DNA of 64,000 bases from Saccharina japonica (GCA_008828725.1 MEHQ01004461.1:233016-297015), one strand, 5' to 3'; positions 48,953 to 60,432 are shown, counted from the first letter of the stretch. The notes: generated by a model not told the origin, from the sequence alone. Numbers and translations are program-made.

Positions 48953-49318
48953 CTACGGAAAGTACTGACTATAATACACCTCTTTGAAGGCCTGTGATGA
49001 CGCGATGCACTGGGACGGGGGGGGGGGTATGTCATGTTCAAGAACCTGTAAAGCCCTTTCACTTAAGAAACCCCGCGAGAAGGAACGATGAGAGAGCCAT
49101 GCGATCATTGCGTTTATGCATACGTCACGAGTCCGATACCGAGCATGTTGGAGACAAAATTGGATACTCAAGAGTCTCGTCGGCTCGTCGGGGTTCCTGA
49201 CATAGTCGAAGATATGTAAGTCAGGTTTAGCGGCGGAGAATGTGGTGGAGATCGAGTTTATAAGATACAACTCGTGGTAGCGTTTGTTGTGCAACATTTT
49301 GAAAGTCCTATTATACAA
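48953..49318 (-). CDS. unrecognised 121-residue open frame, possible decayed gene
   Basis: The amino-acid composition looks protein-like (MLHNKRYHELYLINSISTTF, DYVRNPDEPTRLLSIQFC). The NKRYHE(L/F)xLINSISTT segment is also encoded at about 48765-48820 on the same strand, indicating a duplicated piece. No family recognised. It could be a fragment of a repeat-type protein or chance. Confidence 0.3.
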   Translation of the reverse strand: MYNRTFKMLHNKRYHELYLINSISTTFSAAKPDLHIFDYVRNPDEPTRLLSIQFCLQHARYRTRDVCINAMIAWLSHRSFSRGFLSERALQVLEHDIPPPPSQCIASSQAFKEVYYSQYFP

Positions 49319-49784
49319 CGGAAGGTCGGAAATCGAGTGTTAGGGTTTTTGGGGGTGTTTTGGTTGATTATTCGAATATATGTCGTAAATACGTACGACT
49401 TTTAGAACGACTTTTCTGTACGTAACAAAAATGTAGTTTCACGAGAAGCACGCGTTTTTACGGGAAACTCCCGTGTACCTCCCTCGAACCAAAAACCGAT
49501 CTGTTAAATCTGCGGAAATCTTATCATATTTGAAGAAAAGTTAAAGTTTACATTAACAAAAGACAGTATTTTTTTTGTTGGACTGCCAGATCATTCCGAC
49601 GAATTATTGCCAACCCGGAAAACGCTTCAGATACGAACGCTATACATATCAATATCGATCCGCCCCATCTGTCGGTCGGCTTGAAAAACGTGCAAGTCCT
49701 CGCGCCACGGATGTTGTTCAATATGATACCGGTATGATATTCGTATTGAACTTCGGCGACGATGGCAACCACTTGCATGCCTGC

Positions 49785-49862
49785 TTTGTGACCCCGGATC
49801 TGAATTACGACTATGGAGGGAGAGGGACAGAAGTGCGGAGATAATAAATGGGATGGAAAAGA
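49785..49862 (+). mobile_element. SINE 3' fragment
   Basis: TTTGTGACCCCGGATCTGAATTACGAC and GATAATAAATGGGATGGAAA only, preceded by unrelated sequence. Confidence 0.7.
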
Positions 49863-50654
49863 AAAAAATAAAAACGAGCCCCCAACGTTTCGTAAAATTA
49901 CGGTTTCGGGGCTGCAGAATGTGACCAAAATACAGGAATATGATAGCTTCACGGGTTGCAAACACAGCAAGGCGTATGTACTCGTACGTTTTTAGTTGTG
50001 GGCTTGAAGAGATTTAAGGCTGAATGTAGGCTGTCTTCAAACACATTTCCCTTAGGTGTGTAATAGGTTCGGTTCAGGAGGCGTAACGCTTTCCGGAATG
50101 TATGTTTTATAGGCCACCAGTTTACTGGAAACAGAAGTATACCTGGCGCCTGGTATCATACATACCTGCTGCGGAAAAGACAAGTTTTACAGAAAAAATA
50201 TTTCATCCATCTGGTCCGTACGTATACCAGGTATTTTTTACATTGTATAGAAAAATATCATGGCCGGTGCTGCTCCTTAAGTCATGCCGACCGGCAGCTC
50301 TGTTGATTTCCGTTTTTTGACAAAAGTCAAAGCTGGCGTTGATTCAGAGGCGCGTCTCAAACGGAATTTATCATCCTAGTCTGCAATGCCGCTGGATACC
50401 GGTACAACTTTGCTGTCAGCAGCAAACGTGTCGGGTTACCACCAAATTAACGTTGCATTACTGTCGCGAATTACCGCTAAACACAGAACATGAGCTCTGC
50501 TTACGGCCAACTTCCCCAAAAACGTTCAAGATACGTCCCCGTTAACATCGAACCACACATCTCACAGGATGCATATCCCTGTTTATTTATTGATTGTACC
50601 CAATTTACCTGAATTTATATATGATACATAAAACTACAGTGCGTGCTCGTATTG

Positions 50655-50730
50655 TTGTAGTTGATGCTGTAGCACCGCGGCGCCTACATCTGTGAGGGTG
50701 TTAGCTACTGAGCTACAGGGGTAAAACATC
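50655..50730 (-). repeat. tRNA-like segment (degenerate)
   Basis: In reverse: TTACCCCTGTAGCTCAGTAG then CTAACACCCTCACAGATGT. Only the 5' half resembles a tRNA; related to 50925-51000. Confidence 0.45.
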
Positions 50731-50924
50731 GATAAAATACCCAGCCCAGGGCAAGCCTTATACACCCCCCCCCCCTCTGAACGGCGGGATCTTCGGGACG
50801 CAGCTGTACCTTATACCGCCGTACGTCGACCTCTGCCCGCTTCGTTTCAATGCCTGGGGAACCAGAGGGAGACAAGTTTTTTAGGGACTCACGCGCAAGC
50901 GTTTCTATGAAAAGAAACGCTCGA

Positions 50925-51000
50925 TGTGAGATTCGAACCCGTGTCCTGCTGACGACGCCAAACGTGAAGGTGTTACCTACTGAGCTATAGGCGTAAAAAA
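50925..51000 (-). repeat. tRNA-derived segment with A and B boxes
   Basis: In reverse: GCCTATAGCTCAGTAGGTAA (A-box-like TAGCTCAGTAGG) and ACGGGTTCGAATCTCACATC (B box). The stem ends do not pair well enough to call a functional tRNA. It may head another SINE. Confidence 0.5.
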
Positions 51001-51339
51001 TGGAGCAATTACCCAGACCAGGGTAAATCCTTGTAAAACACATCGCACCCCCGTGTCCTCTCCTTTTTTCGAAGAAGCGGGCTGACATTTTTGCCCCCGA
51101 GGGTCAAAAGCTGAAGAGCATCACATCGCATCACATCGCCTCACGGTCCATGGCTTTTTTTGTTTCATTTTGCTCCCACGCTCTTTTTGGTGTCAATGGC
51201 CACGCTCACCACCATCACCACCCCGGCACAAGCCCTAGTTTAAGCCCGGACTATCACGGAAAACGAAGAGAAGACGTTTTTTTTGTGTGCCTTCTCTTTT
51301 CTTGGCATCGCCAGCAGAGCCCCCTCTCCCCTCCCCTCA

Positions 51340-51575
51340 TCAGAGGGGGGGGGGAGGGGGGTACATCATTTTCATGCATGGCCGTAGTCGTATGACCATA
51401 GACCCTCGCATCCCTACAATGCCGGGACGGAGCATGTCGGGGGGGATACTCATGATCATGCATGGCCGTAGTCGTATGGTCATAGACCCAGGGGAAGCTT
51501 TACTCATTTGATGCTCGCCTTATTAATAGTAATTTGGCCATCGATCATTCATCCCTTTCGCGACGGAGCGCCGTC
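51340..51575 (+). repeat. P2 and P1 fragments with G runs
   Basis: A G run leads to TGGCCGTAGTCGTATGACCA and CCCTACAATGCCGGGACGGA. A second G run leads to another TGGCCGTAGTCGTATGGTCA, then a P1-like GATGCTCGCCTTATTAATAG and ATCCCTTTCGCGACGGA. Confidence 0.8.
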
Positions 51576-51726
51576 CCTACTCGTAATGGAGATATATATT
51601 ATACCTCCAACAGTTGGGCGCTCATTACCTTGGTTACATATATTACAAAGAAACGTTTTGCTAATTTTATCCCATGGCGATTGGCGACGCTAAGCTCGGC
51701 CGCCTTGCTTCGCTCCGCACTACCCG

Positions 51727-51820
51727 CTCCAGTATACTGATGCAATCCAGAGTACTGCTTGCTTTCGAAGTCGGTATATTATTTACCGGCTGAGGCTGCC
51801 AGCACCCAGCCCTGTCAACG
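51727..51820. mobile_element. hAT-like element end
   Basis: AGTATACTGATGCAATCCAG and CTGCCAGCACCCAGCCCTGT match the 37321-37685 family. Confidence 0.6.
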
Positions 51821-52454
51821 TCCCAATGTGGGCAAATATACAGTATCAGCCAGCGGAGCTGCCGGCGGGAGAACATGCATGGGTTTCCTATATCAATATG
51901 TGGCTTTTGTGAATAGGAGACGGGGGTTGTTGCGTAGTTACGGCGGCCGAGACCAATTTCTTGCCGCTAAAGTGACCCCGCCGTGATGTGGTAATCCCGA
52001 CATGTGTGTGGTCAGCAGTCAGCAGCAGCAGCATGCTTCCCGTGATCCGTGATGAGTGATCGCGCTCCTCATTGAAAGGTAGACACACGCTTTGGGCGTT
52101 TTCTTGGAGTTATTCGTGTTTCCATGAGGTGCGTTGTGATAACGCGCTTTCTTGGCGTTATTCATGTTTCCATGAGGTACGTTGTGATAACGCGCTCCAG
52201 CACAGCGCCCTCTACGGTGCCCAGATGCAAGCCCGGTGGCGGTGCTTTGCGTTCGCTCAAAGTAAACATTATACCGGTATGTCCTAGCACGCACGCCCTT
52301 CCACTGCCCACCCGCACCAAGGCCTTGGGCTCTCGCTTCAATGAGCGAGCGTCGCCAGACACAAAACACGTGTTGCGATGCTAAAAGTCGACCCCCTTAG
52401 CGCCGGCGTCGTCGGAGTAGTTTTTTTGTTTGTAAAAGTTGACTCCTTGACCCC

Positions 52455-52580
52455 CTAAGTCCGGGGACAAACTACTACTTGGAATTAGTGTGGGATTTTT
52501 TTTCCAGTTCTGAATGGGTTTAAGGCAAAGCGCCTTTAGGACTGCACTCCCGTTTTAGGGACAAATTACTTGGAATTAGA
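52455..52580. mobile_element. family C and D MITE halves
   Basis: CCGGGGACAAACTACTACTTGG to TCAGTTCTGAATGGGTTTAA (C) is followed by AGGACTGCACTCCCGTTTTAG (left half of D). Confidence 0.7.
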
Positions 52581-52699
52581 ATGGGACTCATCCCACGGTA
52601 TTCCGTATATAGGGGTTTTCTATTAGCTTTTGCCTTCTGAGGCAATATTTTGTCACTGACTATTAAGCTCCTCAAGTGAGCACAACTACCGGTTATATA

Positions 52700-52784
52700 G
52701 CATCACTCTGTACCGAAATATAAGCACCGTTTTTAGTTATGTATTAGTGTATAAACGGTGCTTATTTTTTGGGACAGAGTTGTA
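52700..52784. mobile_element. family B Stowaway-like MITE
   Basis: CATCACTCTGTACCGAAATA and TTTTTGGGACAGAGTTGTA. Confidence 0.85.
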
Positions 52785-52810
52785 CATATTTTTCGCTTGT
52801 AAGCAGTAGT

Positions 52811-52916
52811 ACGGGGGAGTATAGTAAACAGGACCTACGTCACACACAAAAACCTATATGTTTGCCTATTTTTACTACTGTAACAACATTTGGTCTTCTA
52901 TTTAGGTCCCCCGTAA
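52811..52916. mobile_element. family A MITE
   Basis: ACGGGGGAGTATAGTAAACA and TCTTCTATTTAGGTCCCCCG. Confidence 0.88.
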
Positions 52917-53217
52917 TGGTATACTTGTTATACTTTAGGACTACTGTCGGATTGCGCGAACGAACTCCTTTCGAAGGCATGTTTCGGATGACTTGCTAAT
53001 AGTATTGAGCTATTCATGGGTGGAGCTCAGAAAATAAGCCGCCACTATGGTGTTGCTCCGGCAGTGCATTCAGTAAAAAAATGAAAGCTGCAGAAAGCAT
53101 CCCGCACTAATTCCTGGTATTAATAGTGTTTTGTCCCCGAAAATGTGGGTGGAGTTCTAGAGAGGTTAAGGCTTTGGCTGGCATATTTGTATACCCGTTC
53201 TATGATTTATACATATT

Positions 53218-53303
53218 TACCACTCTTGTCTCCAAATATAAGCACCTTTTGCATAGTAAAATTCGATTAAAATGGTGGTTATGTTTCGGGACAGAGAGTG
53301 GTA
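53218..53303. mobile_element. family B MITE inserted in module G
   Basis: TACCACTCTTGTCTCCAAAT to TCGGGACAGAGAGTGGTA. It directly precedes the leader and ATG of a module G copy, whose TATA part is absent. Confidence 0.85.
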
Positions 53304-53304
53304 T

Positions 53305-53375
53305 ATTTACAAGTATCACACACAGCTTGCAAAATATGAGTTTCGACGGAATCCTCGATCTCACAGCTGTTTTTT
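53305..53375 (+). promoter_or_regulatory. module G leader and ATG, truncated upstream
   Basis: AAGTATCACACACAGCTTGC leads to ATG at 53336, opening MSFDGILDLTAVFFYF. The upstream TATA block is replaced by a MITE. Confidence 0.6.
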
Positions 53376-53884
53376 TTTATTTTAATATAAATAAATATAC
53401 CAGGTACAACTTCTGGTACACCATTATACTGCTGCTCCTACTGGCATACTGCTGTATATACTCGTATGTGTTAACAGTCAACACGCAAAATAAGCAACCC
53501 CCTCTATTAACCGGGTTAATTATTTTGAAGATATTTTTTTTCGACAAAGGGCAAAGGGTGCTAAGACAACCGAGCGACGCGTCTACGAAAATATCTGGAC
53601 GAGATTTTTCCAAAGGCACCATTTTCGTTTTTGTCGGGCACACACCTTAAGGCACACACGCCCTGATTTCGGAGGGGAAAAAAAGGCTCTGAGAACCATC
53701 CCAGAATGCGAATTGTATTGTGTTGTCTTGCGTGTTACAACTCCTCGGGACCTTCGACCTATCCGGGTATGGCTTTACTATACCCTTCAAAATTGTCGGA
53801 AGTCGCAAAACTTATCTAAGGGATTTTCGAAAAGCGTTTTGGATTTTCGTGACTTGGTAAATTATGCTATAGCTTCAGATGTTT

Positions 53885-54010
53885 TATCTCCTCGTACTTG
53901 AACGACATGTGTATCCTTCATGAGGCCATATAAAATCCGTGAGTATGCGCGATCGAAGTATCACACACAGCTGCCAAAAAAAGAGTTTCGGCGAAATCCT
54001 TGATCTAACG
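53885..54010 (+). promoter_or_regulatory. module G copy with lost ATG
   Basis: TTCATGAGGCCATATAAAATCC, GCGCGATCGAAGTATCACAC and AAAAAGAGTTTCGGCGAAATCC. The ATG is mutated to AAG or lost, and family I sequence begins at 54010. Confidence 0.65.
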
Positions 54011-54360
54011 CATGGTACGGTAGAGGTACACCATGTTCAGAATCAGTTTTTTACTTACTATTAGTATAGAGCCTCTTCAAGTGACCACCCTCAGAAGGCA
54101 GAACCTAGGAGCCTCTTCAAGTGACCACCCTCAGAAGGCAGAAACATTTTTTACTCACTATTAGTGTAGAGCCTCTTCAAGTGACTTGAGTAACCACCCT
54201 CAGAAGGCAGACCTAGGTTCTGCCTTCTGAGGGTGGTCACTTGAAGAGGCTCTATACTAATAGTAAGTAAAAAACTGATTCTGGACGAAACTAAAAGTTG
54301 CCAGCCGATGAACAACAGCATGGCCTAAGGATACAATGACCAATATTGCAACACGAGCCG
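54010..54360. mobile_element. family I element with internal inverted repeat
   Basis: It starts GCATGGTACGGTAGAGGTAC. CCTCTTCAAGTGACCACCCTCAGAAGGCAG occurs three times forward, then once inverted around CCTAGG at 54210-54215, forming a hairpin of more than 100 bp. Confidence 0.75.
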
Positions 54361-54371
54361 ACCATTTTGTG

Positions 54372-54461
54372 TTATAACCCCTCAAGAACTGGTCCTCCGA
54401 ATTTGGGGACAAACTACTTAGAATTAGTGTGGGACATGTTTTTCAGTTCTGAATGGGTTAA
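54372..54461. mobile_element. family C MITE
   Basis: TTATAACCCCTCAAGAACTG to TTCAGTTCTGAATGGGTTAA, inserted in the family I element. Confidence 0.88.
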
Positions 54462-54564
54462 GGAACCCGATCATCCAGGAACCATTCTCGCCAAAATAAG
54501 GTATACCTTTATCTTCGTACGCGTCATCTCACAGCTGTTGTTTTTAGTGTTTATAAATGTGATA

Positions 54565-54743
54565 TACAGTACCAGCCCGCTCATAAGAAACCAGAAATCG
54601 GGCTTAGGCTGACTTTCTTATTCGAGAAAGGGGTGTGTCCCACACTAACTTCAGTATAATAGCTGTCGACTTTCTTATTTCCCCCGCAAGGTTTAGGCTG
54701 AGTTTCTTGTGGGGCACTTTCTTATAAGAGGGCCGGTAGTGTA
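54565..54743. mobile_element. family E MITE
   Basis: ATACAGTACCAGCCCGCTCA to GAGGGCCGGTAGTGTATA, a close copy of 15568-15739. Confidence 0.9.
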
Positions 54744-55169
54744 TACCGTATACTGGTAGAGCGGCGTCTTGAAAGAAGCCCTGCGATGGAATTTTTTCAC
54801 GATTATTTGACTCTGTATTCGTTGGCTAGAATCCAAATGATCATGTCATAGGTTGGAATATATACCTGGCACATTGTAATGCTCCTGTATCACCATAAAT
54901 CGATACATACGAGTGTATATACTACTACCGATGCGAGAGAACATGCCGCGCGCTCATCATAGGGATGTGGTCGACTGTCGACCTCATGACGCACGATGAC
55001 TATTTGCGTCTTGTTGGAGTATTTTCGGGCGATGTTTTCTGTTGAGTATTTTGAGTGATTCAACTGTTTGGGTGAGAGGCTAAGGTGGCAGGCAGTGCTT
55101 CGACTTTTTGGCTTTGGCTGATATTTTCAAGGCTAATGCAGGCACAGCATATACATTTAAAAAATAAAT

Positions 55170-55325
55170 AAAAAACAACAGCTGTGAGCTCGAGGATTTC
55201 GTCGAAACTCATCTTTGCTGGCTGAGTGTAATACAGTACTTCGATCGCGCGTACTTATGGATTTTATATGTCCTCATGTAGGATGTACATTCCTTATGAG
55301 GGGGACACAATCTGAGGCTTAGAAT
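55170..55325 (-). promoter_or_regulatory. module G: TATA, leader and ATG, best minus copy
   Basis: In reverse: AAGCCTCAGATTGTGTCCCC, GGAATGTACATCC, GACATATAAAATCC, GCGCGATCGAAG, CTCAGCCAGCAAAG then ATG at 55212, opening MSFDEILELTAVV. It matches the 36841 copy over about 140 bp. Confidence 0.65.
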
Positions 55326-55329
55326 TCAG

Positions 55330-56220
55330 GAAGTGTGTGTCTATTTGTGGGGGGAGAAATTATTAAAATATGTTAACATTAAAATTAAATAGTCTGAAAT
55401 AAACATACCAGGTATACTATATCGTAGTGTTCCGACGAGTTGGCGTGATAGAGTGGGCCTACTATTAGTAGCGCAATATGTACGTACTGTACCAGGTAGT
55501 ATTTCGTATATATGGAAGACTTTATTTACTCGAATCCATAGGATGGCATTGCCTATATACCCATCACATCATACATAGTCGACGGGCTTGGGCTTGTATA
55601 CAGTAGTATATGACTATCGTAGAAAACTTTAATGCCTACCAGCGGTGTGCGAAACGTGGTATTATATGTACGACCGAGCACAATTTATCATTTTTATGGA
55701 TTTCTCTGATGTATCACCCGAGCTCTAACCTCGAACTATGGTTTCTGTGCTCCTGGTACATGGTACCAGGTACCTGGGGGTACCACGAGGTACCATACAT
55801 ACATATGATACGTGGTCTCAAGTATGTACAAGTTCAATGTTCTTGTTTTTTTTTGCGTTCTTACGTTTCAAGCCCCGAAACAATGTGTACTATACATTAT
55901 ACCGTACGTACTTGAGAACTTATTGTAAAACCTGTCATACGTGAGGGAGGACGTACGTAAAGAACCTACTTGTATCGGAACATTCTAGTTCGCGCCTATA
56001 TAACATCAGAATAGAACGGCTCATCGGGGGTACCGAACTGCACCGAATGCTACCGCGCGTTTGTCACTTAAAAAGCACGTGCGGGATGTATTAACTGCCG
56101 CGGGATGTCATGTTTTTGTTTTTTTTTTGTCTATCGCTTTTACTCTCCAACTCAGCTTTTGGGAGGATTTTTTCAGCTTCAACGTCCTTCTGGACAAAAG
56201 CCATGACCACAGGTGTCTTG
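55330..56220. other. no recognised gene
   Basis: TA-rich sequence with TACCAGGTA-type words. Short frames only. Confidence 0.4.
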
Positions 56221-56221
56221 C

Positions 56222-56310
56222 CCCCCCCCCCNNNNNNNNNNNNNNNNNNNNNNNNNNNNNNNNNNNNNNNNNNNNNNNNNNNNNNNNNNNNNNNNNCCCC
56301 CCCCCCCCCC
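56222..56310. other. assembly gap of 65 N inside poly(C)
   Basis: N from 56232 to 56296, flanked by C runs on both sides. The true sequence may be a single long C run or contain more. Confidence 0.95.
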
Positions 56311-56545
56311 ACCCCCAGTATCATCCATATGCAAGAAAGTCCGCCTCACAAGCGATTCTTGGTAGGATGCACCTCACCCTTCATGCGATTCGCCCGACAC
56401 CTCACGGCGCTTTGCGCTTGGTGCTAGCAGCATCTGCCTGGTCGGTAAAAACCCGACGTGCTCCGCCCTGCCATTGTTATTGAGATGCGAGGGTCTATAG
56501 TCTATATGGTCATTCACGACTAAATACGGTGCATGGCGTGAGTAC

Positions 56546-56594
<49 letters not shown>
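56311..56594 (-). mobile_element. P2 long terminal repeat between C runs
   Basis: AGTCCGCCTCACAAGCGATTCTT, TGCACCTCACCCTTCATGCG, GCGCTTTGCGCTTGGTGCTA, CGACGTGCTCCGCCC and GAGGGTCTATAGTCTATATGG lead to a 48-base C run (56547-56594). Confidence 0.82.
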
Positions 56595-56595
<1 letters not shown>

Positions 56596-57018
56596 ACCCG
56601 CCCCCGACCCGACCCGCCCCGCGCCTCTGCCAGCAACGGGTTTGTACATGTTAAACAGGCATATCACCATCCCCAAGAGGGGTGTGTTTAGCTCGACGCT
56701 TGTACTCTTCTCGGATGCGGAGCAAACAAAGGAAATAAATCGAACTTCGCCCGAGGCGGGGGCGTATGTTTTTTTTTTGTTTTTTTTTTGTTTCCGGTGA
56801 CACATGCTACCTTAAGGTCGAGAGGTGCCGCTCCTTTTTGTTCTGAGGCTTTTCGCTCGATTATCTTGATTATAGTATACAGGAGCTCTCTCTACCTCAT
56901 CCAACAACCCGGCTTTATGAGCGAAACAAGAACAACAACAAAAAAACGGGCAACTCGATAAACAATCCATTGACCTATGATATATACGCGTAGGCATACG
57001 GCAAAAAAAAAAAAAAAA

Positions 57019-57104
57019 ACAGTCTGACCCGAAATATAATAAACGTGTGTATATGAACATGCTATATAAATGGTCCTTATAGTATTTCGGGTCAGATTGT
57101 GGTC
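57019..57104. mobile_element. Stowaway-like MITE, variant
   Basis: ACAGTCTGACCCGAAATATA and TATTTCGGGTCAGATTGTGG are inverted ends. Confidence 0.8.
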
Positions 57105-57419
57105 TATAGCAAGCATTGGCGGTATCTCCTGGGTAAATGCTCCCTTGACGAGCCTCCTTCAGGCAGAGGAAGAAATTTGCCACAAAAGGGCTGCCCCTAT
57201 TGAAATATTTTCAGCTCGTGTCCCCGCATGGTCAGTGTATGTCTTAAGCCACCGTTTTCGTCGGCTGTGCGTGCGTGCCCGGTTTTGGAGAATAATCTAC
57301 TCTCTCTGGAAATGTATTCGCCTGCGGGGGTATGTTGTCTTGAGTGTCATATATGACGAAGGCAAGAAACACACGAGCACACAACCCCTAGGGTCATACA
57401 ATTACGGCCATACATGACA

Positions 57420-57600
57420 TGAGATGCGAGTCGACGGGGGAAGAAAGGGGTTGAAATCTTTTCACGATAAAACTAAAGTGGGGAAGGGGTGGGGGGGGGG
57501 GGGGGGGGGGGGGGGCTGCTGTAGGACCCCGGATCTGACTTACGACTTGGGAGGGAGACATAAAAGAAGGGCCAAGATAAGCAATGGGAAGAAGGTTTTT
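57420..57600 (+). mobile_element. SINE, 5'-truncated, with internal G run
   Basis: AGATGCGAGTCGACGGGGGA, TTTTCACGATAAAA, a 25-base G run (57491-57515), then GACCCCGGATCTGACTTACG and GCCAAGATAAGCAATGGGA. Confidence 0.75.
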
Positions 57601-57766
57601 GGCTCAGGTGTGGACCTTTTTTGGAAGCTGACATATATATTATGACATCATACCTCCACCCATGGTAAGGCGCCCTACAAAGCAGTTACGTAGTAAACCC
57701 ATTGTTTGTCTCTGAGAGTGGCCACACCAGAAAAAAAGTCGATTAATTCGACGCTGCCATCCATAT

Positions 57767-58045
57767 ATATGCAAGTCCGCCTCACATGCGGTTCTTAGCA
57801 GGATGCAGCTCGCCCTCCGTGCGACTCGCCGTGCACCTCAGGGCGCTTCGCGCTTGGTGCAAGCAATGCCTGCCTGGGGTGTGAAAACCCGACGTGCGCC
57901 GTACCGGCATTGCAGCAATGCCTGTCTGGCTGGTGAAAACCTGTCGCACTCCGTCCTAGCATTACAGGAATGCGAGGGTCTACGGGTAATATCATATTAC
58001 CTCCTACCGCCATGCATGACATGTGGCTAATAAGTACACCTCCCC
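57767..58045 (-). mobile_element. P2 long terminal repeat, solo
   Basis: AGTCCGCCTCACATGCGGTTCTT, GCAGGATGCAGCTCGCCCTC, GGCGCTTCGCGCTTGGTGCA and CCCGACGTGCGCCG, with an internal duplication of GCAATGCCTG(C/T)CTGG, ending at CCGCCATGCATGACATG and AGTACACCTCCCC. Confidence 0.82.
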
Positions 58046-58304
58046 ATCGTATCTTATAGCATGGCTCATGGCTCCGATATTGGTGCGATAATGACAGAGG
58101 GTACCAATTTTTCGATGATATGGTTGACACACACTGCGTACAAGACAAATGGTCTACAACGCTAACCATTGGTTGATTGGGTCTGATTGGCTAAGGCGTA
58201 CGGTTACAGTAATAGTGCCGGTATACGCCACCCAGCAATACCGGCAATACAGCGGCAACCGGCACTACTGGAGATTTTTTTTTAAGTCATGGTGCAGTAC
58301 GGTC

Positions 58305-58640
58305 GCCCCGACGGTCTACGTTTAGTGGTTACCCTTGAATGCTACCACTGCAAAAGTTGGTCCCGAGTTGGAATCCCACCGTGGTGAGATTTTGTTTTTT
58401 TTTGGCAAAAAAAAAGTACTGGTGAAACGGATCAAGGGCTGAGAGCGCCTACTGTAGTAGCGTGGGTAAGCGGAATTCGACGCGAGTCGACGAGGGAAGA
58501 AAGGGCTGAAGCCTTCTCGCGATAAAAATGCAAGGCGTCTACCATAGCGGGGAGGGGGGAGAAGAGTCTGCTATGTGACCCCGGATCTGAGTTGCGACTA
58601 TTACTTAGAGCGAGAAAAGAAGGGCGAGTATTATTTTTAA
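58305..58640 (+). mobile_element. tRNA-derived SINE, near full length
   Basis: The head, GGTCGCCCCGACGGTCTACG with B-box-like GAGTTGGAATCCC, is followed by GCGTGGGTAAGCGGAATTCG, CTTCTCGCGATAAAAATGCA and CCCCGGATCTGAGTTGCGAC. It is disrupted at the far 3' end. Confidence 0.82.
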
Positions 58641-59699
58641 GTACGAGTACCTGACCGAAGAGAGTGTTATTGAGGGGATGCACTACATGACACAAAGGGG
58701 AGGGACTTCGGTAAAGATATAGGCAAAGAAACGTGGGTTTCGCGATGGAAGAGCAGCGAGGGTGCGCATGATAAGCGGCACGACATTGCAGTGCGTATGG
58801 CATATGTATAGTTATGTTTGTGAAATTTTCGCACTTTTCGCAACTTTTCTCTTCGTACGAGCACTTTTCGGCAAAACGCTAAGTGCCCCGACACAGCAAG
58901 CCCGGCCGGACACATTGGTCGAGGTTTGGGCTCGATCCGAGCTCTGTGGCTCGCGTGGCGGGCGCTCGAAGTTTTTTTTCCCGCGGGAGTGGATAAGCCG
59001 ATTTCCCGGGTTTTCTGCATGAGGCCGTGTTTGTACGTACGTGCCAGTAAATAATACCGTAATGTCCTGATGTTTTCCCTGCTTTCACGGGCTGATCATG
59101 AGCACACAGGAGAGCCCAGACAAAGATAGGCAACATAACATGTGCAGAGAGCACAACGTTACAACTCTGCCTAATAAACACCGGCAGGTAACACCGTGCG
59201 TGGGTGACACACCCATCTGCGCTGTTCTGTTGTGGCTTAGCTGTGTCTATCGGAGCCTGCACCGTAATCCACCATCTACCTCTTTAAGTTGTGCTGATGT
59301 GTGCGACTGACTCACGCTCACGCTAGCCAGAAATGTAATGGCCTCTTTAATCCAATATCATTCGTACGAGTAGGATCTTGGAGTATACTGAAGCTCACCC
59401 CAGAAATCTACGAGACATCAGACAACACGCAACGAACACAAACGAGGTCACAGCCCTGCCTAGAAGCACAAGCAGCAGCAGGCGTTCCTGTGGCAGGTTC
59501 GCCGGGTACTGCTGTAGCTGTTAGTGGTTACTTCATCGGGGGCTTGCACATCCGTCATCAGCAATCACACCACACCTCTCTCTCTCTCGTGCGCTGCTGT
59601 CTGCTGCCTGCCTGTGCTTGCATTATGTATGTGTCGTGCGCCTGGCGCGAGTCGCGACAAATAATACTGTACCGGTATTTGGGCAAATCATTTTTGGTC

Positions 59700-59770
59700 A
59701 TATAGTCAAATGGTCACCATGTCCGATTTTGAATGTGAAGGGTTGAGTTCGATCCTCATAGCGATGGATT
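59700..59770 (+). repeat. tRNA-like segment, copy 1
   Basis: TATAGTCAAATGGTCACCAT (A-box-like) and TTGAGTTCGATCCTCATAGC (B box), followed by a T-rich tract. Copy 2 is at 61012-61085. Neither folds convincingly as a functional tRNA by eye. Confidence 0.5.
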
Positions 59771-60198
59771 TGTTTTGTTTTGTTTTTTTTTGTATTATTT
59801 GTGCGTACAATATAACCCAGACCCCACATATGTATAGTTATGTTTGTGAAATTTTCGCACTTTTCGCAACTTTTCTCTTCGCGCGAGCACTTTTCGGCAA
59901 AACGCTAAGTACCCCGACACAGCAAGCCCGGCCGTACACATTGGTCGAGGTTTGGGCTCGATCCGAGCTCTGTGGCTCGCGTGGCGGGCGCTCGAAGTTT
60001 TTTTTCCCGCGGCAGTGGATAAGACGATTTCCCGGGTTTCGCTTCGTGAGGCCCTGTTTATGTTCAGTCGTGCGTTTTTTGTGCAATTCTTGCCGAGAGC
60101 AAGGGGAGCACACACGAACAACAGCAGCACCACAGAGAGCGTGTTACAAACAGTACAACCTCATGTTACAACCCTGCTGCCCAGCAGCAGCACCAGCA

Positions 60199-60233
60199 GA
60201 AGCAGCACAGCAGCAGCAGCAGCAGCAGCAGCC
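60199..60233 (+). repeat. (CAG)n microsatellite
   Basis: About nine CAG units, part of a CAG-rich tract from 60175. No associated gene recognised. Confidence 0.85.
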
Positions 60234-60348
60234 ATTACATCATGCATGCGCGTGCCTCAGATGCTGTACCGTGACGAGTTGCTTTTGTCGAAGCCTGCGA
60301 TTTTCCGAGTCATGGTATAATACCTGCAGATCGATGCTCATGTACGAA

Positions 60349-60432
60349 TCTCTCCGCTGTCCCGAAATGTAAGAAACTTTTGTTCATTAAAACGATATAT
60401 AAACTGTCGTTACTTTTCCGGGTAGAGTGATA
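60349..60432. mobile_element. Stowaway-like MITE, diverged
   Basis: CTCTCCGCTGTCCCGAAATG and TTACTTTTCCGGGTAGAGTG. Confidence 0.65.
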
